Assembly: GCF_900188225.1 (NCBI RefSeq)
Contig: NZ_FZOC01000001.1
Coordinates: 1 to 64,000 of the forward strand
Direction: 5' to 3'
DNA length: 64,000 nt
Source: Humidesulfovibrio mexicanus
GTDB taxonomy: Bacteria; Desulfobacterota; Desulfovibrionia; Desulfovibrionales; Desulfovibrionaceae
In this document: in pieces, positions 1 through 7,469 of the stretch
Layout of the letters: each line of letters begins with the position of its first letter
How positions within the stretch are numbered: the stretch's first letter is position 1
Position numbers and translations under genes: made by a program
The notes under the pieces: generated by a model
Databases searched by the model: none
What the model saw: the letters and a program-made list of their open reading frames with translations, nothing else
Told to the model about the DNA's origin: nothing

Positions 1-1
1 C

Positions 2-706
2 CTATTTCCACCACACCACTTCGCGCAGGAACTGGAAGTAGTATGCGGCGCCCCAGCGCAGGACCTGCAGCTTGCGCTCGCCGCCGATGCGTGGTGGCTC
101 ATCGCCGGGGATCTCCGCGATTTTGAGCTTGCGCTTGGCCGCCCGGCAGGAGAGCAGCGGCTCCCAGCTGATCTTGGTGCCGAAGAGTTTTTCCGGCAGG
201 GCGAAAGCCGAATCGCCCATCAGCTCCAGGTCGTAGGCCAGCTGTTTCTTATAGGCGCGGTAGATGACCATGACATCGGTGTATTTGCCGCCGTGCAGCA
301 GGTTGACCGTCTTGGTGAAGAGCCAGTTGCCGAAGCCGGTGACGATGTCGTCGTCCGCGCTCTTGGCCGGGCCAAGGTAGCGTGAGGCGATGACCATGTC
401 GTAGCCTTCGCGCATCTTGGCGATGAGGTCGGGCAGGATTTCGGCCACGGAGTTGCCGTCCGGGCTGAAGGTGACGATCACGTCGCCTTCGATAAGCGGC
501 ATGACTTCCTCGTAGGCGTGGCGAAAACCGCGCTTCTTCTGCACGTACACCTGATAGCCCTGCTCCTTGGCCCACTCAATGGTGCCATCTGTGGAGCCGC
601 CATCGACCACGATGATCTGGTCCACCCACTCGCGCTTGATGCGCGGCATGATGGCCTTCATGCCATCGATTTCATTAAGCGTCATGACCAGAAGCGTTGT
701 CTTCAT
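2..706 (-). CDS. Family 2 glycosyltransferase (DPM1/GtrB-like)
   Basis: A 234-residue protein whose N-terminus has the GT2 start (TLLVMTLNEIDGM) and the nucleotide-sugar-binding segment VVDGGSTDGT at about residues 33-42. It probably moves a sugar from a nucleotide donor to a lipid or glycan acceptor on the cytoplasmic face of the membrane. The usual metal-binding DxD/DADG stretch is represented by SPDGNS near residue 81. No membrane segment is evident, unlike GtrB proteins with C-terminal helices. It is the last gene of the sugar operon inside the window, 46 bp downstream of the radical-SAM gene, so it may use the sugar made by the operon. Donor and acceptor cannot be read from the sequence. 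Confidence 0.85.
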   Translation of the reverse strand: MKTTLLVMTLNEIDGMKAIMPRIKREWVDQIIVVDGGSTDGTIEWAKEQGYQVYVQKKRGFRHAYEEVMPLIEGDVIVTFSPDGNSVAEILPDLIAKMREGYDMVIASRYLGPAKSADDDIVTGFGNWLFTKTVNLLHGGKYTDVMVIYRAYKKQLAYDLELMGDSAFALPEKLFGTKISWEPLLSCRAAKRKLKIAEIPGDEPPRIGGERKLQVLRWGAAYYFQFLREVVWWK

Positions 707-752
707 CTGTACTCGCCGGGCAGTGGTTGAGGGACGTCGAAGCGGTGGGAAC

Positions 753-2228
753 CTAAATGACGGCGTTATCCCTGTCCAGTGTCTTTTCTGCCATTTGCCG
801 TATATGTCGCATGGTTTCCTCGCCGAATTTGGCGCGGATCATGGAGAGGTAACGCGGGCTCTTGTAGTAGGCGTCGAAGGCATAGTCTCGGAAGGCCAGC
901 ACCTGCCCGCCGGTGAGATATTTCGTGGGCAGAGGCAGGCTGTCGCGGCTGTACTGGGAGTACCCGTTCCAGCTAGCCGGAAGCGGCAGCCCCTGGGCCA
1001 CGGCGTCGTCGTACAGCTTGGAGCCGGGATAGGCCATGGCCGAATAGATGTTGGCCCACTCGGCGTTGATCTCCTGCATGAGGGCGTTGGTCTCCTGCAT
1101 GGAGTCGTAGTCGTCCTCCGGTAGGCCGAAGATGAAGTTGGCGCAAATGTGCTGGTCCTGCGCATAGGTCATCTCCACCACGCGCATTACCTGATCCAGC
1201 TTGTAGCCTTTGGTCACGTCTTCGATGACCCGCTTGCTGCCGGACTCGAAGCCATAGGCGATCCAGTTGACCCCGGCGCGTTTCATGGCTTCAAGCATCC
1301 GCTCGTTTACGGTGTTCACACGGGCGTAGGCCCAGAAGTTCAGGTCGTAGCCTCGTCCGGCGATGGCGTCGCACATCTCAAGCACACGCTTTTCATTCAC
1401 CCCGAAGAGTTCGTCCATGATCTTGATGTTGCGAACACCATAGTTCTGCACCAGAAAATCAATCTCCGCGACAACGGAATCGACACTGCGCGTACGCAGG
1501 CGGTGTTCACCGAACAATGCGTTGATGCAGCAGAATGAGCAGTGGTACGGGCAGCCAAGGCTGGTGTACAGCGTGGCGTAGGGTTGGCGGCGGGAGACAT
1601 CGTCGAAGCAGTGCCAGTTGTGGGCGCGATAGCGTTCCATGGGGAGCAGATCCCAGGAGGGCATGGGCAGCGTGTCCAGGTCCTTCCACATCTCCGGCAT
1701 TGTGCCTGGCACGATGCCACCGTCCGCGCGCCACCACAATCCGGGGATGCCTTGGAATGTGTCCGCCCCGGCCTTGAGCGCGTCCAGAAGCGGCGGCAGC
1801 GTGAGCAGGCCCTCGCCCTGAATGGCGAAGTCACAGGCTTCCTCGCGCATGGTCTGCTCGGGCAGGGCGCTTACGTGAAGCCCGTTGAGCGCCAGGGGCA
1901 TTTGCGGGGCAAGTTCCTTGATGCGACGAGCTATGGCTCCCACGCCAACCATGTTCATGGTGGAAGCGGAGGGGTTGTGCCCAGAGGCCATGACCACTGT
2001 GAGCCGCGCGGCGCGGTCCACGGCCTCCCTGGCCGTCTCCTCCCAGCCAAGTCCTTGGGTCTCGGCATCCAGAATTTCGACAAGGTACCCCTGCTGGCGC
2101 AGGTATCCGCCCAGGATTGCGCCCCACAAGGGGGGCTCGATGGCCGTAAGGGAATAGTCGGAGAGTTCGCCGTAAAGCTGTCTTTGGCTTCCAGGCTTGA
2201 TGAACAGGATATCTGGCGTACGGGTCAT
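753..2228 (-). CDS. B12-binding-domain radical SAM protein
   Basis: A 491-residue protein with an N-terminal Rossmann-like cobalamin-binding region (about residues 5-150) and a radical-SAM core with the iron-sulfur motif CPYHCSFC (Cys226, Cys230, Cys233). Family members use a 4Fe-4S cluster and S-adenosylmethionine for C-methylation, thiomethylation or ring chemistry. The canonical DxHxxG cobalamin-ligand motif is not visible, so cobalamin may bind base-off without a lower axial His. It sits 15 bp downstream of the ColD-like gene inside the sugar operon, so a sugar or lipid-linked glycan is the likely substrate (inference). Family assignment is secure; the reaction is not known. Confidence 0.88.
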   Translation of the reverse strand: MTRTPDILFIKPGSQRQLYGELSDYSLTAIEPPLWGAILGGYLRQQGYLVEILDAETQGLGWEETAREAVDRAARLTVVMASGHNPSASTMNMVGVGAIARRIKELAPQMPLALNGLHVSALPEQTMREEACDFAIQGEGLLTLPPLLDALKAGADTFQGIPGLWWRADGGIVPGTMPEMWKDLDTLPMPSWDLLPMERYRAHNWHCFDDVSRRQPYATLYTSLGCPYHCSFCCINALFGEHRLRTRSVDSVVAEIDFLVQNYGVRNIKIMDELFGVNEKRVLEMCDAIAGRGYDLNFWAYARVNTVNERMLEAMKRAGVNWIAYGFESGSKRVIEDVTKGYKLDQVMRVVEMTYAQDQHICANFIFGLPEDDYDSMQETNALMQEINAEWANIYSAMAYPGSKLYDDAVAQGLPLPASWNGYSQYSRDSLPLPTKYLTGGQVLAFRDYAFDAYYKSPRYLSMIRAKFGEETMRHIRQMAEKTLDRDNAVI

Positions 2229-2243
2229 GCCCCTCTGCCCTCC

Positions 2244-3419
2244 CTAGCCCTGCACCGAGTTCAGCACTTGGCAGAGCTCGATGATGCGTTCGGCCGCAAG
2301 GCTCGGATAGTTGCCGATATAGTACCCAAAAAAGTGGATGTGCTCGACTTCCGGGTAGTTGGCCCATTCGCCGTCAGGCACGATGCCTTTCAAGTAGGGT
2401 TGGCGCAACTGGTTGCCCCCCCCGGCAGATCCCCGGCGGAACTCGATGCCCGCCTCGCGCATGGTCTTTTCCAGGCGTTCGCGCAGGGCGACATCAGGCG
2501 CGTTCAAGACCAGGTTGAAGGCATAATTGCAGCTGCCCTCAAGGTCGAAATCCGTGCGGTATTTGCCCGGATCGATATGCTTCAAGAACAACTCGAAGTT
2601 TTCCCGGCGGCGTTCGTTGCAGGAATCCAGGCGTTTCAACTGGCTTCTGCCCAGCACGGCGTTGATTTCGGTGGAACGCACGTTGAAAGCCGGGAAGGCG
2701 AAAATGAAGTCTGGGGACAGTTCAGGATTCTCGGCCGCAAAGCGCGTGCGCAGCTGGGCGCTTTCAGCCTCGCGCACCATGCCGTGGGACCGGTACATGC
2801 GGATGGCGTCATAAAAGGCGTCGTCGTTGGTGCAGACCATGCCGCCTTCCACCGTGCTCATGTGGTGGGCGAAATAGAAGGAGAAGTTCGACGCCAGACC
2901 ATAAGAGCCGAGTTTCCTGCCCTTGAAGTTGGCCTCGTGGGACTCGCACACGTCCTCGATGAGCGGAATGCCTCGTTTCTCAAGCTCGGAAAGCAAACGC
3001 TCGGACAGGCCATTGAAGCCCTGCACGTAGGTCAAAAACACCGCGCGGGTCTTATCGGTAAGCTTGGCGATGACCTGGTCTTCATCCATGCAGAGGTTGC
3101 GTGGGTTGATGTCCACGAACACAGGCGTAAATCCGTGCAGCAACACGGAGGAGATGTCCGAAACCCAGGTGAGCGTGGGGACGATGACCTCTCCCCCACC
3201 GTAAAGCTGCTTGATGGCGCCCATGGTGATGAGGTTGGCCGAGGCGCCGGAGTTCACGAACACGCTGTGTTTAACGCCGAGCCACTGAGACCATTCCTGC
3301 TCAAGCGCCTGCACGTTTGCGGATTGGGTGAGCCGCGGCATTCCCTTCAGGAATTCGATGAGCGCGTCCAAATCCTGCCGGGTCACGTTGTCTTCCATCA
3401 AAGGCCACTTGAAGCCCAT
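2244..3419 (-). CDS. ColD/RfbH-like PLP-dependent sugar 3-dehydratase (DegT/DnrJ/EryC1 family)
   Basis: A 391-residue member of the sugar aminotransferase fold. The PLP phosphate and ring contacts are recognisable (VNSGASANL near 56-64; LIEDVCESH near 153-161). At the position of the Schiff-base lysine the sequence is FYFAHHMSTVEGG, so His185 occupies the Lys site. Lys-to-His replacement is the hallmark of ColD (GDP-4-keto-6-deoxymannose 3-dehydratase) and of the CDP-sugar E1 enzyme RfbH/AscC, which remove the C3 hydroxyl instead of transaminating. Many databases will call this simply an aminotransferase. The adjacent gene is a GDP-fucose-synthase-like reductase, the order seen for colitose synthesis. 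RfbH-type enzymes carry an extra iron-sulfur cluster; no such cysteine cluster is seen, which favours a ColD-type reaction. Confidence 0.85.
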   Translation of the reverse strand: MGFKWPLMEDNVTRQDLDALIEFLKGMPRLTQSANVQALEQEWSQWLGVKHSVFVNSGASANLITMGAIKQLYGGGEVIVPTLTWVSDISSVLLHGFTPVFVDINPRNLCMDEDQVIAKLTDKTRAVFLTYVQGFNGLSERLLSELEKRGIPLIEDVCESHEANFKGRKLGSYGLASNFSFYFAHHMSTVEGGMVCTNDDAFYDAIRMYRSHGMVREAESAQLRTRFAAENPELSPDFIFAFPAFNVRSTEINAVLGRSQLKRLDSCNERRRENFELFLKHIDPGKYRTDFDLEGSCNYAFNLVLNAPDVALRERLEKTMREAGIEFRRGSAGGGNQLRQPYLKGIVPDGEWANYPEVEHIHFFGYYIGNYPSLAAERIIELCQVLNSVQG

Positions 3420-3441
3420 GTCAACCTCTCAAATCTGTTCG

Positions 3442-4365
3442 TTATTTTTGTTCAAGATACCAGTCGTAGGTGCGGCCCAGGCCCAAGCCGAAGTCCACCT
3501 TGGCCGACCAACCCAGGGCGGCCAGTTTGGAGGAGTCCAGCACCTTCACCGGCATTCCGTCAGGTTTGGTCGTATCGAAAGCAAGAGTTCCTGTGAACCC
3601 TGTGATCTCCTTGAGCATTTTGGCGAGCTCCGCGATGGAGACGGCCACGCCGGAGCCGATGTTCAGCGGCCCCTCCCAGCTGTGCCCACGCATGAGGAAC
3701 ACGGCCGCATCGGCCACATCGTCCACGTAGAGGAATTCGCGCCGGGCGCGGCCCGTGCCCCAGATGGCAAGCGAGGCGTCGCCCGCCGCCTTGGCGGCGC
3801 GCATCCGCGCCATGAGCGCTCCCACAACGTGGGAATTTTCGGGGCTGAAGTCGTCGCCAGGGCCGAAATAGTTGGTAGGCACCGCAATGTTGAAATCCAG
3901 CCCGAACTGCTGCCGCATGGCGCGGCACAATTCCAGGCCTGCCAGCTTGGCCGAGGCGTAGGCCAGATTGGTGGGCTCCAGCGGCCCGCTGTACAGACTG
4001 TCCTCTCGGATGGGCTGGGGGGCTTGCTTGGGGTACACGCAGGAACTGGCGAGGTACAGCAGCTTGGCGGCTCCGAAACGTTGCGCCGCGTGCAGCACAT
4101 GGGTTGCACAAAGCAGGTTGTCCAGAATCAGGTCCGCCGGCGCACGGCGGTTCAGACCGATGCCCCCGGCCTTGCCAGCGGCGTACACCACCCAATCCGG
4201 ACGCTCCGTCTCGAAGAATGCATCCACGGCGCGCTGGTCGCGCAGGTCCGGTTCGGCAGCGCCGCAGCCGATGCAATTCCCCTGCCCTGCCGCCTGGAAC
4301 GCCCGGACAACAGCCGCGCCAAGCGCTTTGCCGCTTCCGGCGACGAATATCCTGCGAGAATTCAT
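3442..4365 (-). CDS. GDP-L-fucose synthase / ColC-like SDR epimerase-reductase
   Basis: A 307-residue extended SDR. The N-terminal nucleotide-binding loop is VAGSGKALG. Family signatures of GDP-fucose and GDP-colitose synthases are clear: YLASSCVYPK, then PLEPTNLAYASAKLAG with the catalytic Tyr and Lys, then VPTNYFGPGDDFSPENSHV and REFLYVDDVADA. These enzymes epimerise C3/C5 and reduce C4 of GDP-4-keto-6-deoxyhexoses with NADPH. Next to a ColD-like 3-dehydratase the ColC role (GDP-L-colitose synthase) is the closest precedent, but the heptose and E1 genes suggest a modified substrate. Its start overlaps the stop of the E1-beta gene by 4 bp. Confidence 0.85.
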   Translation of the reverse strand: MNSRRIFVAGSGKALGAAVVRAFQAAGQGNCIGCGAAEPDLRDQRAVDAFFETERPDWVVYAAGKAGGIGLNRRAPADLILDNLLCATHVLHAAQRFGAAKLLYLASSCVYPKQAPQPIREDSLYSGPLEPTNLAYASAKLAGLELCRAMRQQFGLDFNIAVPTNYFGPGDDFSPENSHVVGALMARMRAAKAAGDASLAIWGTGRARREFLYVDDVADAAVFLMRGHSWEGPLNIGSGVAVSIAELAKMLKEITGFTGTLAFDTTKPDGMPVKVLDSSKLAALGWSAKVDFGLGLGRTYDWYLEQK

Positions 4366-5414
4366 CCCCGCACCGCCTTCACGACGCCCGCCTTGATGTC
4401 GTCCTTGCCGATGTAGTAGGCGCGCTCAAGTGTATAGCCGCTGGGCGTGGGCAGGTCCGGTGCGCATACGCGGACAATGGGCGCCTTGAGGGAACGGAAG
4501 CCCTTTTCCGCGACCATGGCGGAGATTTCCGCCGCAGTTCCTCCGGTTTTCCAGCCGGTGTCCGTCACCACAAGTCGCCCGGTGCGCGAAACGGATTCAA
4601 GGATGAGTTCTTCATCCAAGGGGCGCAGGGTGCGCGGATCGATGACCTCGGCCTCGATGCCTTCCTCGGCAAGCTCCTGAGCGGCGGCGAAGGCCTCGAC
4701 CATCAGGTGGGATATGGCCACAATGGTGACGTCGCGTCCTTTTCTGCGGATGACGCCCTTGCCGATTGGCAGGGTGTACGGCCCCTCCGGGACGATGCCT
4801 CTCTGCTTGAAGTTCATGCGGTGGTCGATGATGAGCACAGGGTTGTTGTCCGCGATGGCCGAAAGCATGAGTCCCTTGGCGTCGTAGCAGGTTGCGGGCA
4901 TGATGAGCTTGAGGCCCGGAACATGATTGAACAGACCCTGCAACGCCTGGGAATGCTGTGCTGCCGATCCCCAGCCCCGGCCGATACAAGCCCAGAACAC
5001 CAGCGGCACGCAGGCCGCGCCGCCAAACATGAAATGCCATTTGGCCGCGTGGTTTACCAACTGGTCCATGGCCAAAAGCAGGAAGTCCGGCCTGTTGTGG
5101 AAATAGACGGGGCGCATTCCGCCAAGGGCCGCGCCAACGGCCACGCCGGAGAGCGCGGTTTCGGCAAGCGGCGTGTCGAACACGCGGTCATGGCCGAAAG
5201 TGAGGTGCAGGCCGCGCGTCGCCCCGAACATGCCCTGTGGGTCGTCCACGCCCTGCCCCATGACGAAGACGCGGGGATCGAGGGAAAGCGCCTGGGAAAG
5301 GGCCTCGTTGGTGGCTTCGGCGTAGGTGATGCGGCGGCAGTCCGCGGCATCCTGCAGGGGGGCGGAGTGAAAAACGGGTTCGTTTGTGTCCGGTTTGATG
5401 CGTGACCAGGGCAT
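4362..5414 (-). CDS. 2-oxoacid dehydrogenase E1 beta-like subunit (orphan TPP enzyme)
   Basis: A 350-residue transketolase-C-type protein matching pyruvate/acetoin dehydrogenase E1-beta. Features include ITYAEATNEALSQAL near the start, TPLAETALSGVAVGAALGG in the cofactor-binding region, and a C-terminal domain with EVIDPRTLRPLDEE. It would pair with the alpha subunit encoded 5 bp upstream to bind thiamine diphosphate. No E2 acyltransferase or E3 dehydrogenase gene lies in the window, so a normal dehydrogenase complex is unlikely here. E1 alpha/beta pairs beside deoxysugar genes are known in antibiotic pathways, where they are proposed to transfer a two-carbon acetyl unit to a ketosugar. That role is inferred here from context. 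Confidence 0.88.
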   Translation of the reverse strand: MPWSRIKPDTNEPVFHSAPLQDAADCRRITYAEATNEALSQALSLDPRVFVMGQGVDDPQGMFGATRGLHLTFGHDRVFDTPLAETALSGVAVGAALGGMRPVYFHNRPDFLLLAMDQLVNHAAKWHFMFGGAACVPLVFWACIGRGWGSAAQHSQALQGLFNHVPGLKLIMPATCYDAKGLMLSAIADNNPVLIIDHRMNFKQRGIVPEGPYTLPIGKGVIRRKGRDVTIVAISHLMVEAFAAAQELAEEGIEAEVIDPRTLRPLDEELILESVSRTGRLVVTDTGWKTGGTAAEISAMVAEKGFRSLKAPIVRVCAPDLPTPSGYTLERAYYIGKDDIKAGVVKAVRG

Positions 5415-5419
5415 GGCGT

Positions 5420-6397
5420 CTACTCGCAGAAAAGATTGTTGTGCAGATCCTCCGCCGTGGGCAGCGGGCTCCTGCGGGCGAAATCGAACGCCGCATCAAT
5501 CTCGGCGGCGATGTCGGCCTCCATTGCGGCCAAGGACGTCTCGCTGACAAGTCCCTGCGCCTTCAGACGGTCACGGTAGCCGCACACGGGGCAGCGTTCC
5601 TGCCAGGCCTTGATCTCCTCCGCGTCTCGGTAGCCATTCGGATCCTGCTTCCAGCATCCCGCGTGGCCCAAAATGCGGTAGGTTACGGCTTCGATGAACG
5701 AGGGCCCTTTTCCCGCGCGCGCGCGCGCAACAGCTGTCTCCACGGCCGCGTACACCGCTTCGGGATCGTTGCCGTCCACCTTGGCGGTGAAGAGCAGTTC
5801 CGGGTCGGCGCCTTTGTGGAACACGTTGTCCCACTTCTGCCGGGTCGATGTGGGGGAGCACACCGCCCAGCCGTTGTTTTCCAGCATGTAGATTACGGGC
5901 AGGCGCTTGAGCATGGCGAAGTTGACCGACTCGTAGAGCGTGCCTTCATCCGCTGCTCCATCGCCGAAAAAGACCACACTCACGCGGTCCAGTCCCTGCA
6001 TCTTGAAGGCCAACGCCTGTCCGGTGCCGATGGGAATGCCGCCGCCCACGATGGCGGAAGTGCCCATGTTGCCGTGGGACACGTCCACCAGATGCATGGA
6101 GCCGCCATAGCCCTTGGAGCAACCTGTGGATTTGCAGAACAGTTCGGCCATCATGGCCGACAAGTCCCCGCCCTTGGCAAGATAGTGCCCGTGACTCCTG
6201 TGGTTGCTGTTTACGGCGTCATCGTCGCGCAGGTGCGCACACACGGCTGTGGCGATGGCCTCTTGCCCGATGTACAGGTGCACCGGGGTTTTCATTTCAT
6301 CTTGCATGTACTCGGACTCGATGCGTTCCTGCACGCGGCGAATGCGCAGCATGGAGCGGAACAGCGCAAGCTGTCTATCTGGTGTCAGGGGCGGCAT
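5420..6397 (-). CDS. 2-oxoacid dehydrogenase E1 alpha-like subunit (orphan TPP enzyme)
   Basis: A 325-residue E1-alpha protein. The thiamine diphosphate motif starts at GDG (145-147) and ends at the ENN triplet near 173-175. The phosphorylation-loop region NSNHRSHGHYLAKGGD (63-78) is typical of PdhA/AcoA. It binds ThDP-Mg with the beta subunit encoded next. The likely donor is a 2-oxoacid such as pyruvate; the acceptor cannot be read from sequence. It lies between a heptose kinase gene and deoxysugar genes, unlike metabolic pdh or aco operons where E2 and E3 follow. Confidence 0.88.
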   Translation of the reverse strand: MPPLTPDRQLALFRSMLRIRRVQERIESEYMQDEMKTPVHLYIGQEAIATAVCAHLRDDDAVNSNHRSHGHYLAKGGDLSAMMAELFCKSTGCSKGYGGSMHLVDVSHGNMGTSAIVGGGIPIGTGQALAFKMQGLDRVSVVFFGDGAADEGTLYESVNFAMLKRLPVIYMLENNGWAVCSPTSTRQKWDNVFHKGADPELLFTAKVDGNDPEAVYAAVETAVARARAGKGPSFIEAVTYRILGHAGCWKQDPNGYRDAEEIKAWQERCPVCGYRDRLKAQGLVSETSLAAMEADIAAEIDAAFDFARRSPLPTAEDLHNNLFCE

Positions 6398-6401
6398 AGG
6401 T

Positions 6402-7469
6402 CTAGTCCTTCAATGTTCCGAGTTCCCGGAATGACTGGATGGAACGGATCGTGCGGTCGCGTTCACTGTGACGGTAGTCCGTCTGCGGCGGCTCGTAGAA
6501 GATGATCTGGCTGCCATTGCGGCAGAAGGTGAACGGCACATGCAACAGTTCGGACAATTCCTCGCGCACACGTTCCCGTGCCGAGGGGGGAACGAAGAGC
6601 AGCAGGAAGCCGCCTCCGCCCGCGCCGATCAGCTTGCCGCCTATGGCGCCGTTCTCTCTTGCGCGCGCATACAGGTTGTCCACAACGCCGTTGGAGATGT
6701 TGGGGCTCAGCGAACGCTTGGCCAGCCAAGCCTCGTGCAGCAACTCTCCGAAGCCGCAAATGCAGCGGTTGCTCTGCACGATTCGAATCCCCTCGTCCAC
6801 CATGCCGTGCATGGTGCGCAACAACGCTTCCTTGGCACCCAGGTTCTCCACGTAGGTTTCCGCCACTTCCGAAGCAGTGCGCATGATGCCGGTGTAGAAG
6901 AGCATCAAGTGGTCGGATAGTTCGCCCAGACGCGAGCGCGACAGGGTCAGCGGACGCACCTCAATCTCCCCGTCGCGATGGAAGATGATGTGGTTGAAGC
7001 CGCCGTAAGCCGCGGCGCACTGGTCTTGCGAACCGACGGTTTCCTTGATCATGTCCTGTTCGATGTGGATGGCCTCACGAGCGAGCTGTTCCTTGTTGGG
7101 CATCTTGCCGCGCAGGGCGTACAGGGCGTGCAGCAGCCCAACCGTGAACGAGGAACTGGAGCCCATGCCGCTGCGCGCGGGCAGATCGCCGTCGTGATGA
7201 ATCTCCACGTTGCGCTCGAAGTTCATGAAGCGCAGGGTTTCGCGGATCGCCGGATGTTTGATTTCGTCGATTGTCAGGCACTGCTCTATCTTGGAGTACA
7301 CCGCGCGGATCTTGTGCTCGAAGAATGGAGGCAAATAGCGCAGGGTGATGTAGCAGTACTTGTCTATGGCCGTGGAGAGCACCTGACCGCCGTGCTCCCG
7401 GTACCAGCCGGGGTAGTCGGTGCCGCCTCCGAAGAACGAAACGCGAAAAGGGGTTCTGCAGATGATCAT
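6402..7469 (-). CDS. hddA: D-glycero-D-manno-heptose 7-phosphate 1-kinase-like GHMP kinase
   Basis: A 355-residue GHMP kinase. The N-terminus matches HddA-type kinases (RTPFRVSFFGGGTDYPGWY). The ATP-binding loop LPARSGMGSSSSF spans 97-108 and motif 3 is KLIGAGGGGFLL. HddA phosphorylates C1 of D-glycero-D-manno-heptose 7-phosphate on the route to GDP-heptose. The next gene upstream encodes both the nucleotidyltransferase and a GmhB-like phosphatase, the two following steps, which supports the call. The isomerase GmhA is not in the window. Fucokinase or another sugar kinase of the same subfamily is the main alternative. It overlaps the fused gene by 4 bp. Confidence 0.82.
   Translation of the reverse strand: MIICRTPFRVSFFGGGTDYPGWYREHGGQVLSTAIDKYCYITLRYLPPFFEHKIRAVYSKIEQCLTIDEIKHPAIRETLRFMNFERNVEIHHDGDLPARSGMGSSSSFTVGLLHALYALRGKMPNKEQLAREAIHIEQDMIKETVGSQDQCAAAYGGFNHIIFHRDGEIEVRPLTLSRSRLGELSDHLMLFYTGIMRTASEVAETYVENLGAKEALLRTMHGMVDEGIRIVQSNRCICGFGELLHEAWLAKRSLSPNISNGVVDNLYARARENGAIGGKLIGAGGGGFLLLFVPPSARERVREELSELLHVPFTFCRNGSQIIFYEPPQTDYRHSERDRTIRSIQSFRELGTLKD

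Noticed and set aside
1542-3596. 684-codon plus-strand frame across the radical-SAM and ColD-like genes
   Set aside because: Mirror frame of high-GC coding DNA; no motifs, and both genes on the other strand have clear active sites.
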